Below, in pieces: positions 59,320 to 64,000 of a DNA stretch of 64,000 bases. The notes beneath the pieces are model-generated. The model did no database searches and was not told where the DNA came from. It saw only the letters and a list, made by a program, of their open reading frames with translations. The stretch is from Bryum argenteum (taxonomy: Eukaryota > Streptophyta > Bryopsida > Bryales > Bryaceae): NCBI GenBank assembly GCA_037043015.1, contig CM073325.1:16347001-16411000 (forward strand), written 5' to 3'. Numbering within the stretch: the first letter of the stretch is position 1; the number at the start of each line of letters is the position of its first letter. Made by a program: the position numbers and the translations under genes.

Positions 59320-60248
59320 TCGGACGCTCAGGATGGTGCCGCGAGACAGCTTCTTCGTGACAGAGCTGGGCCGAGGCGAGGTTTGTCGTGGTGTCGTACG
59401 ATCTCGTGGAGTGGCTTTTTGGCCGTCCTTCTTCTCGGCCCGATCAAGCCGAGGAGTTCTAGTGCTACCCGCAGAACCTTGGGGGCTGCTTGGAGGCCAT
59501 CTTTGTGCCTCAGCGAGTGCGTCCGAGTGGTGTATTGGTGGTTCCGTCAATAGCCTCAGGCGCGCCGAAAGACCCATCTGCAGACGGATCGTTGTAGAAG
59601 GCTCGCTTTGGTGGTGCCGACGGAAGTCTTGGAAATTGTGGCCGGACTAATTGTTGGTGCAGACGTAGCGTAGTGTTATCTTACTAGACTTTTCTTTGTT
59701 TTTGCGGACATACATCTCCAAGGCCATCGTTATGGTGAGGGCTCTTCCACCTAGTGCTCGTCGACAACCAACTCCCCTCGTTGTTAAGCTCAACCCGTTT
59801 ACACCCGGTAAGGAGGACATGTTATTCAATGCAATCGACGATCATAGTCTTCTTTGCAAGACCTTGGATAGGAAACCTTGGAGGGGTCCAAAGCAGCGCA
59901 CGGAGTTGTTTTTCAAGCCACTCATATATGGAATGTGTCCGGAGAGAGGACTCGTCATGGACTTTGGTGCAGCAACAGGTTGTTCCTAAGTCAATGACAT
60001 GTGCTTTTTATTCCAACATCTACATGATTGACTTTATTCATTTCTTACCTGCAGGTACATCGGTTCGGGCTGCGCTATCCCTCAACCGCAACATTCTGGG
60101 ACTTGAGGGCGACCGTGAGATTTCCAGGAGGTGCTTCTGCCACTTACTATTCCAAAGATCGCCATCCCTGACACACCATCTCACGCCAACCACAGGCTCT
60201 GCCGCGACGAGTCACCAATCCAAGCCGCATAACGCGATAAATTCGTAA
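59320..60248 (+). pseudogene. Decayed gene resembling a beta-class N4/N6 DNA methylase
   Basis: 59,380-59,690 reads FVVVSYDLVEWLFGRPSSRP, then, past an in-frame TAG, IFVPQRVRPSGVLVVPS, which resembles the 'RPGG-VLVV' block after motif IV. A possible exon 59732-59978 (MVRALPP... FFKPLIYGMCPERGLVMDFG) joins through a 76-nt GT-AG intron to 60055. Together they give VMDFGAATGTSVRAALSLNR then NILGLEGD. That matches the C-terminal block of PF01555-type methylases (KP.l......g.VlDpFaGtGTt..Aa...gR...g.E.D), with Ala-Ala where Phe-x-Gly usually is. After GDREI the frame appears shifted by one base at about 60,120. The motif order (IV block before motif I) fits beta-class enzymes. Stops, the frameshift and the altered motif I mean it is probably inactive. 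Confidence 0.45.
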
Positions 60249-61373
60249 TGCACTCCCTATTATTCAAGTTCTCTTCATATTCATACTTTGATTATATACT
60301 TATAATGCTATGTGGTTGCTTATGCAGTTTAGTGAGTGTATTTGACACACTTTCCAAGCTTCAAATTAGCCCTCCGTTATCGCTCACACTTCCCACATAC
60401 GGAAGGCGCTTAGCAGGTTTATACGACTATTTCATCGACTCTTCACCTCGATATTGTTAGGATTCCTACATATCATCCCTGAGTGAAGCGCTACTTTAGA
60501 CTTGAGTGCATCGTAACGATTCCTTGAAAGACGATTTGTTTTGGGTATTTTGATTATTATATATATCTATATCTATTTTTGATATTCATTCTCTTGTATT
60601 CATGCGTTAATTTAACTACTGAACTCACTCTTTCATGTGACAGCCTACAACCGTTGCGACGAAGTTCAAAATTGTCCATATCTAGGAGAAATGCACTACC
60701 CAATCAAGTTCATATCCATTCACTGAATGTGATAAATCGGATTATTTTATCACTTGCATTAGATGCAGCTACTGATGTGATTTAGAAAACGATTAGAGAC
60801 CCATGGTTTCGAACGCATATTTTTCTAATGTAATGAAACCTTCAATGCTAAAACAATATGGTAGTCGTCACTTACTAGTTCGAAAGCAAAACATCGCGTC
60901 TCGATTCTCATTCGCGATATGATGGCACTCACCATCTCCTTAGTCCTGGTGCTCCCATTGTTCCATTCCTGATGTCTTTCAACTTGATGCGTAATTGCGA
61001 GTCGCCACTCGCGTTGGAAAGTTGCTGAGCAGGCCACCTTTGGCTAGTGCGAAAACTAATTTAGATAGTCGCAAGTGTCGGGCAAGTCCCAGTAGGAGAG
61101 TGCCGACACCCAGTTCCAACCAAGCCTGACGAGTGTTGTTGCAATAGTTTCAAGATCGTCTTTCATCAGTAGAGAGTGTGCCAAGTGTCGCCACTGCGTG
61201 GTTTGGCGTTCAGGCTCGGAGTGTTTTGTGGTGACGTGAAGAAAAAAGAACTGCCGGAAGAAGAAAAAACTGAAGTAACAGTGGACTGAGTACACATGAG
61301 AGTAAGACTGGCCGCAATCACAGTCGAAGCACTCACCGCCCTCGCCCCTAATCCTACAATTACACTTTTAGTA
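60249..61373. other. Intergenic, no gene seen
   Basis: 1.1 kb. A minus-strand region at 60,900-61,250 has short frames without recognisable features. Confidence 0.4.
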
Positions 61374-61822
61374 TTATTTGTTGTATTCCGCTTCTAGTAA
61401 TAGCCCTGATATATGCTCGGGGTTCCAAAGGAAGCAAGCCCAGCACATGTCGTCCACCATGTCTCCTTCTATGCGGTCGTCACCATAGTTCCAAATGATG
61501 CAGGCCGCACACCAACTTAATTCGCAGCAGCTACACTCGGTGACATCTTCAGTCTGTCCACACCAAGAGCATGTAGCCATTTCCACCGCCAACACAGAGT
61601 ACCACCTACTCAGCACCGACTATGGTAGATTGACTAACCTATACATGAAAGTCACTACTTTCTTACATGCTTCTGTCCATGAGTGTGCCGCACTATTCGG
61701 TGCTGCAAGAAAGCCACACATCCCACACACATTATAACATGCAACTCTGGATGATAATCGACCTCCTCCAAGCTTCGTATAGTCTCTCCGCAAGCGGTGC
61801 AGATCAGTGTCTTGTTCGCCAT
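61374..61822 (-). CDS. Small Cys-rich protein resembling an ADD (GATA-like plus PHD-like) zinc-finger module
   Basis: Exon 1 is 61822-61667 and exon 2 is 61619-61374, separated by a 47-nt GT-AG intron (61666-61620); the total is 133 residues. Exon 1 has CTACGETIRSLEEVDYHPEL then MCVGC, a C4 finger of the kind that opens ADD domains (C-x2-C ... HPxL ... C-x2-C). Exon 2 has CSWCGQTEDVTECSCCELSW then CAACI and a final CWAC, a PHD-like pattern. ADD domains (ATRX, DNMT3) read unmodified histone H3K4. The resemblance is by cysteine pattern only. Residues between the fingers depend on the chosen acceptor. The intron is unusually short, so the two halves could instead be separated by a disabling change. 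Confidence 0.4.
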
Positions 61823-62986
61823 AATCTTCGTCTGCACGGGCCAGCACTAATTCCAATGGTGAAGCGAAAAAATAAACGAATGCCAAACATCCTCGAGCGA
61901 TAAACAACAGTAATATTGACACTTCACATATCGACTCACACCAGCAGGTGCCGGACTGCCGGCGGACCCCATCCCGGCGGCAAAGTGACAACGAACTCAG
62001 TACATAATATAGGAACAGTGGCCGCGCTCAAACTCGGGCCACACTGCGCCCTAAACCCTAAATTACTCCGCCAACACTTTCGCATCGTGCCGTCTTAGAC
62101 GCCCTACTTTTAAATAAAAGAATGATGACATCAGCCCTAATTTAGTTATTCCTAGTTATAGAGTTATGATCGTAGTACTCCACAACTATTACAGCATAGA
62201 CCCCATATCCATAAAACCATTCCTTGGATTTTTGATATTTAGTTACCATCCCCCCCCCACGGTTATAGGATTTTTCACGGATTTACACACCACATATTCA
62301 CCCATTTTTTCAAATTTAGGATTAATAGAGCGTACTTTGCACGCTCCTAAGTGTCCAAAATTTTTCAAAAAATTTGCTGACCGCTGGTTTAAAATCTGCT
62401 CATCGCTCACTGCTCACGGCTCACTGCTCGCACAACTGCAATCATGCTCACACTCGAAGCAAATGAGAGTTATTTTTTGCAAACTACCAAAGGTCACTTG
62501 TAAAATATGTGCTACGAAAACTTTGATAGAGAGAGGAGCAAAGTCCATATTCTAGTTAGGATTAGACTTTGAACTGGACGTACGTTCGTGAGCAGTTAGT
62601 ACACTTGGATGGCGGTTGGTTTAACTACCGTCTTATCCGTGTACAAAGCGACTGAAGAAGTAGGCTCTTTCACTGGACATTTCGTCATTATGTAATTTAT
62701 GCATTTGGTTTCATTCATGTTTCTTTCTTGCCTAGGTCTGACGTAATGTCCAGTCCATGATTTGATTCTCTTTGAGCATTCGTTTAAGAGAATGATGATG
62801 CAGGTGTAGCTCTGATATACAGCAGTAGCTTGAAAATTCTAACATGCAGCAATGGCTCAAGAACAGTAGCTTGGGAATGTGACAGTAATGGCGAGAACGT
62901 GCAAATTAGGAGGAGAGTGGTGTATGTGGTAAGACCCAAGATCACGATACATTGGAGTTTGTGCAAGTTGAAATAAACAAGGAACA
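61823..62986. other. Intergenic, no gene seen
   Basis: 1.2 kb. At about 62,400-62,440 there is a small repeat of CTCACTGCTCACGGCTCACT. No coding sequence was recognised. Confidence 0.4.
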
Positions 62987-63131
62987 CCACATGCTGCATT
63001 CGTTGACATGGGTGGCACCATATGATGATTTTGTCCACATGCTGCATTCCTTGGCATGGGTGGGCACCATATGATGATTTTGTCCACATGCTGCATTCCT
63101 TGGCATGGGTGGGCACCACATGCTGATTTTT
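62987..63131. repeat. Three tandem 48-49-bp repeats
   Basis: Units begin at 62987, 63035 and 63084. Each has CCACATGCTGCATTCCTTGG followed by CATGGGTGGGCACCATATGA. Units 2 and 3 are nearly identical. Open frames across it (minus) are due to the repeat. Confidence 0.85.
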
Positions 63132-63393
63132 TTACATAGGTGGATTAATCCCAATTACATTCAAAGAAATAAAAGTCAGAGAAGTAAAAGCCATATTGAC
63201 CCATCTATAGTTTGTTCCACCACTCATAGCTTTGACCCAACTAGATTTTGTTTGATGGATAATGGATGGCGAGAATAAAGAGATGCTTGCATTCATCAGA
63301 CAATGATAAGCTTGTATTCATGCACTGCTGTGAAGTGAAAGTTTGCTCATTAGAGAAGACAGGATGTGAGGAAAACGACTAAGTGTTTGCCGT

Positions 63394-63777
63394 TTGCAAC
63401 TACAGTACTGGGCGGCTCTCTTGTGGGCAACAATCTGCAATGTCAAAGGAATTATAAGTAAATATTGGTGCGACAATTCCGACGTCTGTCTAGGAAGATT
63501 TATGATTCGTGGTACTGACCAATTGATAGATTTGCAAATGTTTGTGGAACGACTCGAGCGCATCCAAAAAGAAAGGACGATGGACTTCAACTTCTCCGAC
63601 AAATTTGGCGCTGACATTGAGTATGAGGCCTCTCCATTTGATCACTTCTTGGAGACAATGCTTGAGCTAGTAGCAGGACAGATCGCAGCATTAAGACGAC
63701 CCGTGACGAGTAGTCGAGTATCGTTTGAGGCGCAAGCCAAAGCAGTTGAACTAAAGTGTCCAAGGCAACCAGAGTAA
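63394..63777 (+). CDS. Unrecognised open reading frame, possibly an exon
   Basis: A 127-codon frame. The second half (LQMFVERLERIQKERTMDFN and FDHFLETMLELVAGQIAALR) is amphipathic, looks helical and reads like real protein. The first part could be intron, because an acceptor-like run precedes it and the start has no supporting feature. No family was recognised. It may be one exon of a gene running off the window. Confidence 0.22.
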   Translation: MQLQYWAALLWATICNVKGIISKYWCDNSDVCLGRFMIRGTDQLIDLQMFVERLERIQKERTMDFNFSDKFGADIEYEASPFDHFLETMLELVAGQIAALRRPVTSSRVSFEAQAKAVELKCPRQPE

Positions 63778-64000
63778 ATGGAGGACGCGGGTGAAGGAAG
63801 TGCAGAGGCGTAGCCAAGGAGTTTTGTTGATGAGATGAGACAGCAGTGGAGGGGCGAACACTTTCACGATCGGAATCGATGGTCCATAGGAGAGGTCACC
63901 TTTGTTTCCTCCTTTTGTAAGAAGCATTGCTTGTTAACTTCTCTACCAGCTCAGCTGACTACCTTCCGATCTACTCTATCTTCTCTACCGAAGTTTTGTC

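Noticed and set aside
1..64000. CRISPR arrays, bacterial operons, rRNA or canonical tRNA genes
   Set aside because: None seen. The tandem repeats lack spacer structure, and the only tRNA-like B-box lies in the SINE-like element.

Overview
This is nuclear DNA of a land plant. The evidence is three light-harvesting chlorophyll a/b genes, spliceosomal introns with GT-AG (once GC-AG) borders, plant-type membrane-lipid and sterol enzymes, an inner-nuclear-membrane protein, and low gene density between many transposon remnants. The LHCB proteins and the CCCH-RRM-LOTUS-RING gene suggest a bryophyte, probably a moss, but I cannot prove that from the window. No plastid, mitochondrial or bacterial genes are seen.

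Layout. 0-10 kb: three near-identical LHCB (LHCII) genes. The first, on +, is cut by the window edge. The second faces it tail to tail as an inverted repeat, and the third lies 6 kb further on. A dead Tc1/mariner transposase and several MITE-like elements lie between and just after them. 10-14.6 kb: AT-rich repeats with two large palindromes. 14.6-25.3 kb (all minus): an intronless inositolphosphorylceramide-synthase-like gene, a block of satellite-like repeats, an eight-exon Man1/Src1 C-terminal-domain gene and a five-exon SRPBCC/START-like gene. 28.4-29.4 kb: an intronless sterol C4-methyl oxidase. 31.8-34.2 kb: a head-to-tail array of Helitron-like elements with another transposon nested inside. 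34.7-36.8 kb: elements with TTAA borders and CCCCTAA termini. 43.0-46.7 kb (+): a five-exon gene joining CCCH, RRM, LOTUS/OST-HTH and RING domains. 51.0-53.2 kb (-): a six-exon LPEAT2-like acyltransferase with four EF-hands. 54.4-55.7 kb: two SINE-like insertions with visible target-site duplications. 57.7-62 kb: a compositionally odd block, CpG-rich in its middle and with very short introns. It holds an unrecognised membrane-protein gene, a decayed gene resembling the C-terminal half of a beta-class N4/N6 DNA methylase, and a small ADD-like zinc-finger gene.

The genes do not form one pathway. Four of them act on or bind lipids (IPCS-like, SRPBCC, SMO, LPEAT2), which is most likely chance. 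The least explained part is 57.7-62 kb. The best-supported new observations are the Helitron array, the TTAA-bordered piggyBac-like elements and the SINE-like family. Gene models were spliced by hand from reading-frame continuity, splice signals and family resemblance. Exon phases were checked for consistency, but there is no transcript evidence.
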